In this document: in pieces, positions 9,096 to 16,718 of the stretch
How positions within the stretch are numbered: position 1 is the stretch's first letter
How the letters are laid out: every line of letters starts with the position of its first letter
Source of the DNA: an uncultured Lachnospiraceae bacterium
GTDB lineage: Bacteria > Bacillota > Clostridia > Lachnospirales > Lachnospiraceae
NCBI GenBank assembly: GCA_910585075.1
Contig: CAJUED010000042.1
Location: forward strand, 1 to 35,302
Reading direction: 5' to 3'
Length of the DNA: 35,302 nt
Made by a program: the position numbers and the translations under genes
Notes under the pieces: model-generated
Told to the model about the DNA's origin: nothing
Database searches by the model: none
Seen by the model: only the letters and a program-made list of their open reading frames with translations

Positions 9096-10502
9096 TTGGG
9101 CGGTTTTTTTGGAGCGGCTTTAAAGACAGATTGTGTATTTGACTTATTTTTCGGAACGGATTATCATTCCCATTTAGGAACCAGGAGAGCGGGAATGGCC
9201 GTATACAGCAGTGAATATGGTTTTGACAGGGCGATTCACAATATAGAAAATTCCCCTTTTCGTACCAAGTTTGATAAGGATGTCAATGAAATGCGCGGGA
9301 ATATGGGAATAGGCTGTATTTCCGATTATGAGCCTCAGCCCCTTCTGGTGCGCTCCCACCATGGCACCTATGCCATCACAACAGTGGGAAAAATCAACAA
9401 TGTGGATGAGATTGTAGATAAAGTATTTACGGAAGGCCACGCCCATTTCCTTGAAATGAGCGGCGGGGATATTAATGCTACAGAGCTTGTTGCGGCGGTG
9501 ATTAACCAGAAGGATAATCTGATTGAAGGCATCACTTATGCTCAGGAGCTGATAGACGGCTCCATTACCATCTGCCTTTTAACTCCCAAAGGGATATATG
9601 CGGCCCGGGATAAGCTTGGAAGGACGCCGGTTGCAGTGGGCAGGAAGGAAGAAGGATACTGTATTTCCTTTGAGAGCTTTGCCTATCTGAACTTAGGATA
9701 CACCAACCATAGAGAATTAGGACCGGGGGAGGTTGTCATTGTAACGCCTGAGGAGGTGCGCACCCTTGTAAATCCGGGTAAGGATATGAAGATTTGCACT
9801 TTCCTGTGGATTTATTACGGATATCCTTCATCCTCCTACGAGGGAGTCAGCGTTGAGAAAATGCGTTATAACTGCGGCGCTCTCCTGGCAAAAAGAGACA
9901 ATGTGTCACCTGACAATGTAGCCGGGGTGCCTGATTCGGGCATTGCCCATGCGGTTGGGTATTCCAATGCTTCAGGAATCCCTTTTTCCCGGCCTTTTAT
10001 CAAATATACGCCTACCTGGCCCAGGTCCTTTATGCCCACCATACAGAGCCAGCGGAATCTGATCGCAAAAATGAAGCTGATACCTGTTCACGATTTGATT
10101 CAAAATAAGAGCCTGCTTCTTATTGACGACTCGATTGTCAGAGGCACCCAGCTTCGGGAGACTACGGAGTTTCTTTATCAGAGCGGAGCAAAGGAAGTAC
10201 ATATAAGGCCCGCCTGTCCGCCCCTTTTATACGGATGCAAGTATCTGAACTTTTCCAGGTCCTCATCGGAAATGGATTTGATTACCAGAAGAATCATCAA
10301 GGAGATGGAGGGGGATGCGAAAAATGTGAACCTGAGCGCCTACTCCAACCCGGAAACCCCGGAGTATCAGGAGATGGTAAGAAGAATCGGGGTACAGCTC
10401 AACTTCACCTCCCTGCGCTACCACAGGCTGGATGATATGATTGAATCGGTGGGAATCGACAAAAGCAGACTCTGCACCTACTGCTGGGACGGAAAAGAAT
10501 AA
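9096..10502 (+). CDS. PurF-like amidophosphoribosyltransferase homologue without the glutaminase cysteine
   Basis: A 468-residue protein with the PurF two-domain layout. The phosphoribosyltransferase half is intact, with the PRPP loop LIDDSIVRGT at residues 342-351 and GVPDSG near 277-282. Four cysteines (234, 381, 460, 463) match the positions of the Fe-S ligands of the Bacillus-type enzyme. The N-terminal glutaminase half is degenerate: the protein starts MGGFFG, so the catalytic Cys after Met is Gly, and the HNGN motif is replaced by TVGKINN. The start is TTG at 9096 with AAGGAGG eight bases upstream; an in-frame TGA at 9093 rules out a longer N-terminus with the Cys. It sits 111 bases after purB. 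It may use free ammonia or have a different role, so I give no gene symbol. Confidence 0.85.
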   Translation: MGGFFGAALKTDCVFDLFFGTDYHSHLGTRRAGMAVYSSEYGFDRAIHNIENSPFRTKFDKDVNEMRGNMGIGCISDYEPQPLLVRSHHGTYAITTVGKINNVDEIVDKVFTEGHAHFLEMSGGDINATELVAAVINQKDNLIEGITYAQELIDGSITICLLTPKGIYAARDKLGRTPVAVGRKEEGYCISFESFAYLNLGYTNHRELGPGEVVIVTPEEVRTLVNPGKDMKICTFLWIYYGYPSSSYEGVSVEKMRYNCGALLAKRDNVSPDNVAGVPDSGIAHAVGYSNASGIPFSRPFIKYTPTWPRSFMPTIQSQRNLIAKMKLIPVHDLIQNKSLLLIDDSIVRGTQLRETTEFLYQSGAKEVHIRPACPPLLYGCKYLNFSRSSSEMDLITRRIIKEMEGDAKNVNLSAYSNPETPEYQEMVRRIGVQLNFTSLRYHRLDDMIESVGIDKSRLCTYCWDGKE

Positions 10503-10542
10503 AAAGACTTTAGGTTATAAAAGACAGAATATGGAATTGAAT

Positions 10543-10586
10543 AATACCCTGTGTGTAAAAGCATGCAGGGTATTTCCATATATTTC
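10543..10586 (+). terminator. Probable terminator of the purine cluster
   Basis: AATACCCTG (10543-10551) pairs perfectly with CAGGGTATT (10566-10574) around a 14-nt loop. A moderately T-rich stretch (TCCATATATTTC) follows. It lies 41 bases after the PurF-like stop codon. Confidence 0.5.
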
Positions 10587-10606
10587 AGCAGTTAACCAAA
10601 AATGTA

Positions 10607-10759
10607 GTGTTGCGTGGATAAATATTCGAGGAGGAACCCTTATAAAAACGCCAGGCTTTTAAGCCTGTGTGCTTTGGTGAGGTCCTTTCGAACCTAGCGT
10701 CTGTTGCGTTTTTATAGAGCGAAAGCGCGGTGACGACTGAATATTTATCCACACAACAC
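10607..10759. repeat. 153-bp nested inverted-repeat element (MITE-like or structured RNA)
   Basis: The ends form a 21-bp inverted repeat (10607-10627 with 10739-10759; 20 of 21 pairs match and the odd one is G-U/A-C type). Inside is a perfect 11-bp pair, TATAAAAACGC (10641-10651) with GCGTTTTTATA (10706-10716). Inside that is a palindromic hairpin, CAGGCTT-TT-AAGCCTG (10652-10667), and a small GAGGT/AACCT pair around 10680-10694. No ORF is supported within it. The long near-perfect termini suggest a small non-autonomous mobile element, but a nested RNA fold is equally possible. Confidence 0.6.
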
Positions 10760-10792
10760 GGATGGCAGGCAATGTGTGAAAAGTATTTTTCC

Positions 10793-10821
10793 TTGTTATT
10801 TTTTCGGTTATGTTGTATAAT
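10793..10821 (+). promoter_or_regulatory. Promoter for rho
   Basis: TTGTTA (10793-10798), a 17-bp spacer and a perfect TATAAT (10816-10821). This predicts a leader of about 160 nt before rho at 10987. The leader has no uninterrupted ORF; a long untranslated leader would suit the autoregulation known for rho in other bacteria, but that is inference. Confidence 0.7.
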
Positions 10822-10986
10822 CTCTTACATAGACATTTCAGACGACAAATCGCAATAAATTCCCGAAAGAAAAACAGATGAATTTAACAGCCTTACAGGC
10901 TTTATGACAGCGGTAGATTTGGCAGGCTTGTCCGTATAAGGGGACAGCGTTTGATTTGCTGACTGAAAAAGAATGGAGGATTTTTA

Positions 10987-12480
10987 ATGAGAGAGAAATA
11001 TGAGTCTTTGGCGCTTGCTGACCTAAAAGCCATTGCGAAAGCCAGAGGGCTTAAAGGAACCTCAACGATGAAAAAGGCGGAGCTTATAGAGCTAATGCTG
11101 GCGGAGGACGAGAAGGATAAGGCCCAGGGAAAGAGCGCCGCGCGGGGAGCAGCCCCTGCAAAGCAGGGCACCGCAGAAAAGCCGGAACGGAAAAGCGAAC
11201 GGGTGGAAAGCAAAGGGGATACCCGGGAGAACAAGGCCGAGAGAGCGGAGCACAAGCAGGAGCGTCCGGAGAAGGCGGAATACAAGGCGGACCGGGGAGA
11301 GGGCCGAAGCGAAGAAGTGAAGAATGATGAAGATAAGTTCCCGGCGGAGCTGGACAGCGGCGTTGCGGCGAAAGGTATTTTAGAGGTAATGCCGGACGGT
11401 TATGGATTTATCCGTTGTGAAAATTATCTGCCTGGGGACCACGACGTGTATGTGGCGCCCAGCCAGATCCGCAGGTTTGGCCTGAAAACAGGCGATATTT
11501 TGGAAGGAAACACCCGGGTCAGAACGCAGGGGGAAAAGTTTGCGGCCCTTTTGTATGTAAAGTCGATTAACGGTTATGCCCCTGAGGTGGCGGCGAGAAG
11601 GTGCAATTTTGAGGATATGACTCCTATCTTCCCTAATGAGAGACTGCATCTGGAAATGCCGGGGGCAAGTGTTGCCATGCGGATTATGGATTTGATCAGC
11701 CCGGTAGGAAAAGGGCAGCGTGGTATGATCGTATCCCCGCCTAAAGCGGGAAAGACTACCCTGCTTAAGGATGTGGCTAAATCCGTAAAGCGCAATGCGC
11801 CGGAAGTGCATTTAATCATTTTGCTGATTGACGAGCGTCCTGAGGAAGTGATAGATATCAAGGAGGCTATTGAAGGCCCTAATGTGGAAGTGATTTACTC
11901 TACATTTGACGAATTACCGGAGCATCATAAGCGGGTATCCGAGATGGTAATTGAGCGTGGGAAACGTCTGGTAGAGCACAAGAAGGACGTTATGATTTTG
12001 ATAGACAGTATCACCAGACTGACCAGAGCTTACAACCAGACGGTACCGCCCAGTGGACGTACCCTTTCCGGCGGTCTTGACCCGGCGGCATTACATATGC
12101 CCAAGAGGTTTTTCGGCGCGGCCAGAAATATGCGGGAGGGAGGCTCCCTTACCATACTTGCAACCGCGCTTGTGGATACGGGCAGTAAGATGGATGACGT
12201 GGTGTACGAGGAATTTAAGGGAACCGGTAACATGGAGCTGGTGCTTGACAGAAAATTGTCCGAGAGAAGGGTGTTCCCTGCAATCGACGTACCCAAATCC
12301 AGCACAAGGCGGGAAGACCTTCTGCTGGCTCAGGATGAGCTTGAGGCAATCAATATCATGCGAAAGGCTCTAAACGGGTTAAAGCCCGAGGAGGCAGTGG
12401 ATAAGATTCTGGATATGTTTGCCAAGACCAGAAACAATCAGGAATTTGTAAATCTTGTGAAAAAAATAAAATGGTTTTAA
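10987..12480 (+). CDS. rho: Transcription termination factor Rho with a charged N-terminal insertion
   Basis: A hexameric RNA helicase that ends transcription at Rho-dependent sites. Residues 1-40 are the Rho N-terminal helical domain. A low-complexity Lys/Glu/Arg/Ala stretch at about 41-117 is inserted before the cold-shock-like RNA-binding domain (GYGFIRCENYLPGDHDVYV, near 138-156). The ATPase core has Walker A SPPKAGKTT (250-258), Walker B DVMILID (334-340) and the R-loop region with GTGNMELVLDRKLSERR. The total of 497 residues exceeds the roughly 420 of compact Rho proteins because of the insertion. It starts at ATG 10987 after GGAGG. rpmE follows, an order common in Firmicutes. Confidence 0.97.
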   Translation: MREKYESLALADLKAIAKARGLKGTSTMKKAELIELMLAEDEKDKAQGKSAARGAAPAKQGTAEKPERKSERVESKGDTRENKAERAEHKQERPEKAEYKADRGEGRSEEVKNDEDKFPAELDSGVAAKGILEVMPDGYGFIRCENYLPGDHDVYVAPSQIRRFGLKTGDILEGNTRVRTQGEKFAALLYVKSINGYAPEVAARRCNFEDMTPIFPNERLHLEMPGASVAMRIMDLISPVGKGQRGMIVSPPKAGKTTLLKDVAKSVKRNAPEVHLIILLIDERPEEVIDIKEAIEGPNVEVIYSTFDELPEHHKRVSEMVIERGKRLVEHKKDVMILIDSITRLTRAYNQTVPPSGRTLSGGLDPAALHMPKRFFGAARNMREGGSLTILATALVDTGSKMDDVVYEEFKGTGNMELVLDRKLSERRVFPAIDVPKSSTRREDLLLAQDELEAINIMRKALNGLKPEEAVDKILDMFAKTRNNQEFVNLVKKIKWF

Positions 12481-12487
12481 AAAATAC

Positions 12488-12516
12488 TTGCATCATAGAA
12501 TAAGCTATGGTACAAT
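12488..12516 (+). promoter_or_regulatory. Promoter for rpmE
   Basis: TTGCAT (12488-12493), a 17-bp spacer and TACAAT (12511-12516), just after the rho stop codon. It gives rpmE its own start site and a leader of about 95 nt. Confidence 0.6.
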
Positions 12517-12531
12517 TAAAAAGCTGTTTCG

Positions 12532-12558
12532 GGTTTATCTTCATTATTTGGATAAGCC
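12532..12558 (+). ncRNA. Candidate rpmE leader hairpin
   Basis: GGTTTATC (12532-12539) pairs with GATAAGCC (12551-12558), 8 bp with one G-U, around an 11-nt loop. It sits at the 5' end of the predicted rpmE transcript. Leaders that bind their own ribosomal protein are known for several ribosomal genes; binding of L31 here is only a guess. Confidence 0.35.
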
Positions 12559-12618
12559 GTAGGGCGGATAAAAACGAATCTATTAAGAGATGTTAAATGA
12601 ACATAGAGAGGTGAGAGC

Positions 12619-12825
12619 ATGAAAGAGGGAATCCATCCTGAGTTTTATCAGGCGACTGTAACTTGTAACTGTGGCAATACCTTTGTAACAGGTTCAACCA
12701 AAAAGGATATTCACGTTGAAGTTTGTTCTAAGTGCCATGCATTCTACACAGGCCAGCAGAAAGCTGCAAGGGCTGACGGACGAATTGATAAGTTCAACAA
12801 GAAATATGGTATGGGAAACAAATAA
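12619..12825 (+). CDS. rpmE: 50S ribosomal protein L31, zinc-binding form
   Basis: A 68-residue bL31 with MKEGIHPEFY at the N-terminus. Four cysteines in CxC plus CxxC arrangement (16, 18, 36, 39) mark the zinc-containing form, as opposed to the zinc-free paralogue made under zinc limitation. The ribosome-binding site GAGAGGTGAG is strong. It lies between rho and the DUF1385 gene, and a terminator follows directly. Confidence 0.97.
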   Translation: MKEGIHPEFYQATVTCNCGNTFVTGSTKKDIHVEVCSKCHAFYTGQQKAARADGRIDKFNKKYGMGNK

Positions 12826-12837
12826 GTTGTACAGGAA

Positions 12838-12872
12838 AAGGTTGGGGTGTTACATCTCAACCTTATTTTGTT
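12838..12872 (+). terminator. Intrinsic terminator after rpmE
   Basis: AAGGTTGGGG (12838-12847) pairs with TCTCAACCTT (12855-12864) with two G-U pairs and a 7-nt loop, followed by ATTTTGTTT. Confidence 0.75.
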
Positions 12873-12890
12873 TATGCACGGGGCCGCACA

Positions 12891-12933
12891 CATGCAAAAA
12901 TGCACACACGCAAAAATGCACACGCATAAATGC
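12891..12933 (+). repeat. Short tandem repeat with 16-bp period
   Basis: GCAAAAATGCACAC occurs at 12894 and again at 12910 (period 16), followed by a shorter diverged unit at 12924. Each unit is self-complementary (GCAAAAATGC-like). It is in the gene-free stretch between rpmE and the DUF1385 gene. Confidence 0.6.
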
Positions 12934-13102
12934 GAGGAAAATTTACTGTGTTGCAGCATGCGGTCCGTGCGGCGAGCAGGGGAAAAGCCTTTCCCTGCTT
13001 GGTTTTGCGAATATATGCAAAAAGCACATGAGGGCTGCTGCTGAGAGGTACATCCGTATATCCATAGCAGATTTTTTATGTGGCGATTTATGCCGGAGCA
13101 GC

Positions 13103-13150
13103 ATAAATGATTGTGATGGCAATGCTATAAATGATTGTGATGGCAGTGTA
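13103..13150 (+). repeat. 24-bp direct repeat, two copies
   Basis: ATAAATGATTGTGATGGCA begins at 13103 and again at 13127 in tandem (period 24) with few differences. It lies about 50 bases before the DUF1385 gene. The period is a multiple of three, but the reading frame across it is not convincing as a protein. It could be a duplicated operator. Confidence 0.6.
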
Positions 13151-13200
13151 AACTTAAATTTGCGCTGTCTTCACGAAAAGGCCCGGAAATGGAGAAAGAA

Positions 13201-14205
13201 ATGAAAAAAAAGAAATGTACGCGTTACTCAGGGATTGGCGGACAGGCGGTGCTTGAGGGCGTTATGATGAGGAATAAGGACGATTACGCCGTGGCCGTCC
13301 GTAAACCCAACGGGGAAATTGAGGTAGAGATGGATGTATTCCACGGATGTATGCATGGGAGCAAGTTAGTTACGATTCCCTTTATCAGAGGAGTATTTAA
13401 TTTTGTGGATTCCCTGCGCCTTGGCATGAAAACTTTGAATTATTCTGCTTCCTTTTATGAGGATGAGGATGCAACGGAGACCGGGCTTGACAAGGCCCTT
13501 GATAAGGTTTCCGGAGGCAAAGGGGAAAGCATTTTGATGGGGATTACCACCGTGTTTTCCATATTGCTGGCGGTTGGAATCTTCATCCTGCTCCCTTATT
13601 TTCTGTCGGGGCTTCTGTCGGAGTATGTGAGAAACGCCTCTCTCCTTGCAATATTGGAGGGGGCCATCAGGATTATTATTTTCCTGGCCTATATCGTGGG
13701 AATCAGCCTGATGAAGGATATCCACAGGCTCTACCAGTACCATGGGGCGGAGCACAAATGTATCAATTGCATTGAGAAGGGAAGGCCCCTTACGGTGCAT
13801 AATGTGATGAGAAGCTCACGCATCCACAAGCGCTGCGGAACCAGTTTTTTGTTTTTTGTTATGTTTGTGAGTATTATTTTGTTTTTCTTTATCCGAGTGG
13901 ACAATACGGCCCTTAAGGTGGCGCTGCGTATTGTACTGATACCTGTGATAGCCGGAATTTCCTATGAGATTATAAGGCTGGCAGGAAGGAGCGACAATAT
14001 TTTTATACGCATTATCTCAGCGCCGGGGATGCTTCTGCAGCGTCTTACCACCAAGGAGCCGGATGAGGACATGGTGGAGGTTGCCATGAAATCGGTGGAG
14101 GCAGTTTTTGACTGGAAGGCGTATTTAAAGGAAACCTTCGGCTATGAAATAGACGATTCCTGGCTGGTGGATGAAGCAGCGGACGAGGAAGATGAGGAAG
14201 CATAA
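13201..14205 (+). CDS. DUF1385 family membrane protein (YqhQ-like)
   Basis: A 334-residue membrane protein. It begins with the family motif SGIGGQAVLEGVMMRN near residues 10-25 and carries YHGAEHKCINC near 180-190. About four hydrophobic segments are visible (roughly residues 110-140, 145-170, 212-230 and 240-260). Function is unknown, although the gene is widely kept next to rho, prmC and prfA in Firmicutes. GGAG at 13191 is six bases before ATG 13201, which I prefer over the in-frame ATG at 13189. The acidic C-terminus (EAADEEDEEA) is notable. Confidence 0.85.
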   Translation: MKKKKCTRYSGIGGQAVLEGVMMRNKDDYAVAVRKPNGEIEVEMDVFHGCMHGSKLVTIPFIRGVFNFVDSLRLGMKTLNYSASFYEDEDATETGLDKALDKVSGGKGESILMGITTVFSILLAVGIFILLPYFLSGLLSEYVRNASLLAILEGAIRIIIFLAYIVGISLMKDIHRLYQYHGAEHKCINCIEKGRPLTVHNVMRSSRIHKRCGTSFLFFVMFVSIILFFFIRVDNTALKVALRIVLIPVIAGISYEIIRLAGRSDNIFIRIISAPGMLLQRLTTKEPDEDMVEVAMKSVEAVFDWKAYLKETFGYEIDDSWLVDEAADEEDEEA

Positions 14206-14262
14206 GCGCTGTGACACAGCAGATGCACAGGGACAGATGAAAATGTGAAACAGGTGTAAATA

Positions 14263-14286
14263 AGTTTGAAAGTAAACTTTCAAACT
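14263..14286 (+). terminator. Perfect inverted repeat after the DUF1385 gene
   Basis: AGTTTGAAAGT (14263-14273) pairs perfectly with ACTTTCAAACT (14276-14286) around AA. It is followed by ATTTATTGG. It may be a weak terminator; A-T pairs dominate the stem. Confidence 0.45.
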
Positions 14287-14300
14287 ATTTATTGGTGCAG

Positions 14301-14323
14301 TATCGCAGGCACGGCCTGCGATA
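14301..14323 (+). other. Perfect GC-rich hairpin just upstream of prmC
   Basis: TATCGCAGGC (14301-14310) pairs perfectly with GCCTGCGATA (14314-14323) around ACG. It ends 15 bases before the prmC ATG and about two bases before its AGGGG ribosome-binding site, so it could affect translation of prmC. There is no U run. Confidence 0.5.
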
Positions 14324-14338
14324 TGCAGGGGTATAAGA

Positions 14339-15169
14339 ATGAATTACAGAGAGCTATATGAATGGGGCACTGACCGGCTTAAGGATGCAGGGATAGCGGA
14401 GGCCTCCCTGGACGCCAGGCTTTTACTTGAGGAGGCCTGCGGCATAAGCCGCAGTGATTTGCTTGCCCATGGGGATAAGCCTGCAGCCCGGGAACAGGAC
14501 GAAGGCTATAGAAACATGATTGCCAAAAGAAAACAGCATATTCCTTTGCAGCATATTTTGGGATATCAGGAGTTCATGGGACTGAAATTTAAGGTGACGC
14601 CCAAAGTGCTGATTCCAAGACAGGATACGGAGACTCTGGTGGAGGAGGTTATGCGCTATCTCCGGGATGGAATGCATATTCTTGATTTGTGCACAGGCTC
14701 CGGCTGTATTTTGTTAAGCCTGCTTCGGTATTCCAACTCCTGTCAGGGGACTGGGGCGGATTTGTCGAAGGACGCCCTTAAGGTTGCCGGAGAAAATGCG
14801 GAAAATCTGGCTTTGGAAGCGGAATTTGTGGAAAGTGATTTGTTTGAAAATATAAAAGGCCGGTATGAAATCATTGTCTCGAACCCGCCTTACATTCCAA
14901 GCGGAGAGATCCCTGCGCTGATGGAAGAAGTCAGGGAACATGACCCGCTTATGGCTTTGGATGGAGGAGAGGACGGGCTTTTCTTTTACAGGGAAATCAT
15001 CAAAAAGGCGGACCGGTATCTGTACCCTGAGGGCATGCTTTTCTTTGAGATTGGCTGTGACCAGGGGGAGGCTGTAAAGGGGCTCATGGAACAGGCCGGA
15101 TATGAGGAAGTTACCGTAAGCAAGGATTTGTCGGGGCTTGACAGAGTGGTGTATGGCACAAAACATTGA
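14339..15169 (+). CDS. prmC: Peptide chain release factor N5-glutamine methyltransferase
   Basis: A 276-residue SAM-dependent methyltransferase of the HemK/PrmC family. The SAM-binding loop DLCTGSGC is at residues 116-123 and the glutamine-binding NPPY at 182-185. An N-terminal helical domain for release-factor contact is present (residues 1-80, ending in QHILGYQEFMG). It methylates the Gln of the GGQ motif in RF1 and RF2. The RF1 gene follows 32 bases downstream, the usual pairing. Confidence 0.96.
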   Translation: MNYRELYEWGTDRLKDAGIAEASLDARLLLEEACGISRSDLLAHGDKPAAREQDEGYRNMIAKRKQHIPLQHILGYQEFMGLKFKVTPKVLIPRQDTETLVEEVMRYLRDGMHILDLCTGSGCILLSLLRYSNSCQGTGADLSKDALKVAGENAENLALEAEFVESDLFENIKGRYEIIVSNPPYIPSGEIPALMEEVREHDPLMALDGGEDGLFFYREIIKKADRYLYPEGMLFFEIGCDQGEAVKGLMEQAGYEEVTVSKDLSGLDRVVYGTKH

Positions 15170-15201
15170 ACGGCCAAGAATAAGAATGGAGATGAGAAAA
15201 A

Positions 15202-16278
15202 GTGTTTGACAGATTGGAAGATTTATTGATTCGGTTTGAGGAAATCATGGGCGAGTTAAACGAGCCCACCGTGGCGAATAATCAGGAGCGGTTTCGCAAG
15301 CTGATGAAGGAACAGAGTGATTTGACGCCCATTGTGGACGCTTATAAAGAATATAAAAAATCAAAACAGGATGTGGAGGATTCCCTTTCCATGCTTGAGG
15401 AGGAATCCGACGAAGATATGCGGGAGATGCTGAAAGAAGAACTGTCGGCCTCCAAAAAGCGCATTGAAGAATTAGAGCAGGAGCTGAAAATCCTGCTTCT
15501 GCCCAAGGACCCCAATGATGAGAAAAATGTCATTGTGGAAATCCGCGCGGGAGCCGGCGGAGACGAAGCTGCCCTGTTTGCGGCGGAGATTTACCGTCTT
15601 TATGTGCATTATGCGGAAGGCCAGCGCTGGAAGGTGGAGACCTTAAATGCGGACGAGATTGGAATTGGCGGCATGAAGGAGGTAAGCTTTATGATTACCG
15701 GTCAGGGGGCCTATTCCAAGCTGAAATATGAAAGCGGCGTACACCGTGTGCAGCGTGTGCCCGAGACAGAATCCGGGGGACGTATCCATACATCCACCAT
15801 CAGTGTTGCGGTGATGCCTGAGGTGGACGAGGACATAGACATTGTGATTGAGGATAAGGATATCCGTATTGACGTTATGCGGGCCTCCGGTAACGGAGGA
15901 CAGTGCGTCAACACTACGGACTCGGCAGTGCGGCTGACTCACTACCCCACCGGGATTGTGGTGTACAGCCAGACGGAAAAGTCCCAGCTTCAAAATAAAG
16001 CAAAGGCTTTTGCACTTTTGAAGGCAAAGCTCTATGATATTGAACAGCAGCAAAGGCATGATGCGGAGGCGGAGCTTCGGAGAAGCCAGATTGGTACCGG
16101 AGACCGTTCCGAGAAGATACGTACCTACAATTTCCCTCAGGGACGTGTCACCGACCACAGAATCGGCCTTACCCTCTACAAACTGGATAAGGTGATGAAT
16201 GGGGATATTCAGGAAATCATTGACGCATGTATTGCGGCTGACCAGGCGGCAAAGCTGGCGAAGATGGGAGAAAATTGA
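15202..16278 (+). CDS. prfA: Peptide chain release factor 1
   Basis: A 358-residue class I release factor. The GGQ motif is at residues 232-234 (within ASGNGGQCVNTTDSAV), the codon-recognition tripeptide PET is at 187-189 (within RVPETESGGRIHTST), and GAGGDEAALFA is near 117-127. It ends translation at UAA and UAG. The start is GTG at 15202, preceded by GGAGATGAG. Length is normal. It is the last gene of the rho-to-prfA block. Confidence 0.97.
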   Translation: MFDRLEDLLIRFEEIMGELNEPTVANNQERFRKLMKEQSDLTPIVDAYKEYKKSKQDVEDSLSMLEEESDEDMREMLKEELSASKKRIEELEQELKILLLPKDPNDEKNVIVEIRAGAGGDEAALFAAEIYRLYVHYAEGQRWKVETLNADEIGIGGMKEVSFMITGQGAYSKLKYESGVHRVQRVPETESGGRIHTSTISVAVMPEVDEDIDIVIEDKDIRIDVMRASGNGGQCVNTTDSAVRLTHYPTGIVVYSQTEKSQLQNKAKAFALLKAKLYDIEQQQRHDAEAELRRSQIGTGDRSEKIRTYNFPQGRVTDHRIGLTLYKLDKVMNGDIQEIIDACIAADQAAKLAKMGEN

Positions 16279-16425
16279 GCTTGGCTGCTTTGTTAAGATT
16301 AAGGTGGTAAAGCTTATGAAGACGAGTGGACAATGGGTATGGCTGTGCTGGTAAGTGCAGAGCAGTAAAGCCTGCAAAGGCAGGCAGGAGCTGAAACGGC
16401 GGCTGCTAAGGAAGGAGAATGCAGC

Positions 16426-16697
16426 ATGACGAGAGCGATAGGCATCGGGACGTAGGATTTCGGGAAAATTATGTCGAACCACTATTTTTATGTGGATAAG
16501 ACACATTTCATTAAGCAGTGGTGGGAGTCTGCTGACGAGGTCACATTGATTACGCGTCCAAGGCGGCGTTAAGGCAGATAGAGGAAAAAAGATATGCGGC
16601 GGTTTTAACAGAAAAAGGTATTCCGGCAGAGCGTATCCGTCGGTATGGGTTTGCTTTTTACGGAAAAGAGGTTCTGATTAGGGGCGGAAAGCAGTAG
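16426..16697 (+). pseudogene. Internally deleted AAA-ATPase-like / DUF1703 gene remnant
   Basis: The first half reads MTRAIGIGT, an in-frame TAG at 16453, then DFGKIMSNHYFYVDKTHF and WWESADEVTLITRPRR. This is the N-terminus of the AAA-ATPase-like (PF09820-type) proteins common in gut Clostridia, up to just before Walker A. After a stop at the junction (about 16550-16570) a second frame reads QIEEKRYAAVLTEKG and ERIRRYGFAFYGKEVLI, the typical C-terminal end of the same family (PD-(D/E)XK nuclease-like part). Several hundred residues in between are missing. The old ribosome-binding site GAAGGAG still precedes the ATG. Confidence 0.8.
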
Positions 16698-16718
16698 AAT
16701 AAAACAGGAGGTGGACAC

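Noticed and set aside
9096..9130. Mis-called start hiding a catalytic Cys in the PurF-like protein
   Set aside because: An in-frame TGA at 9093-9095 directly precedes the TTG start and the ribosome-binding site is correctly placed.
12716..13204. 162-residue + strand ORF after rpmE
   Set aside because: It overlaps rpmE in another frame, crosses a terminator and tandem repeats, and is Cys/His-rich only because of the repeat sequence.
15643..16506. 287-residue - strand ORF
   Set aside because: It lies antisense over prfA and has no coding signals of its own.
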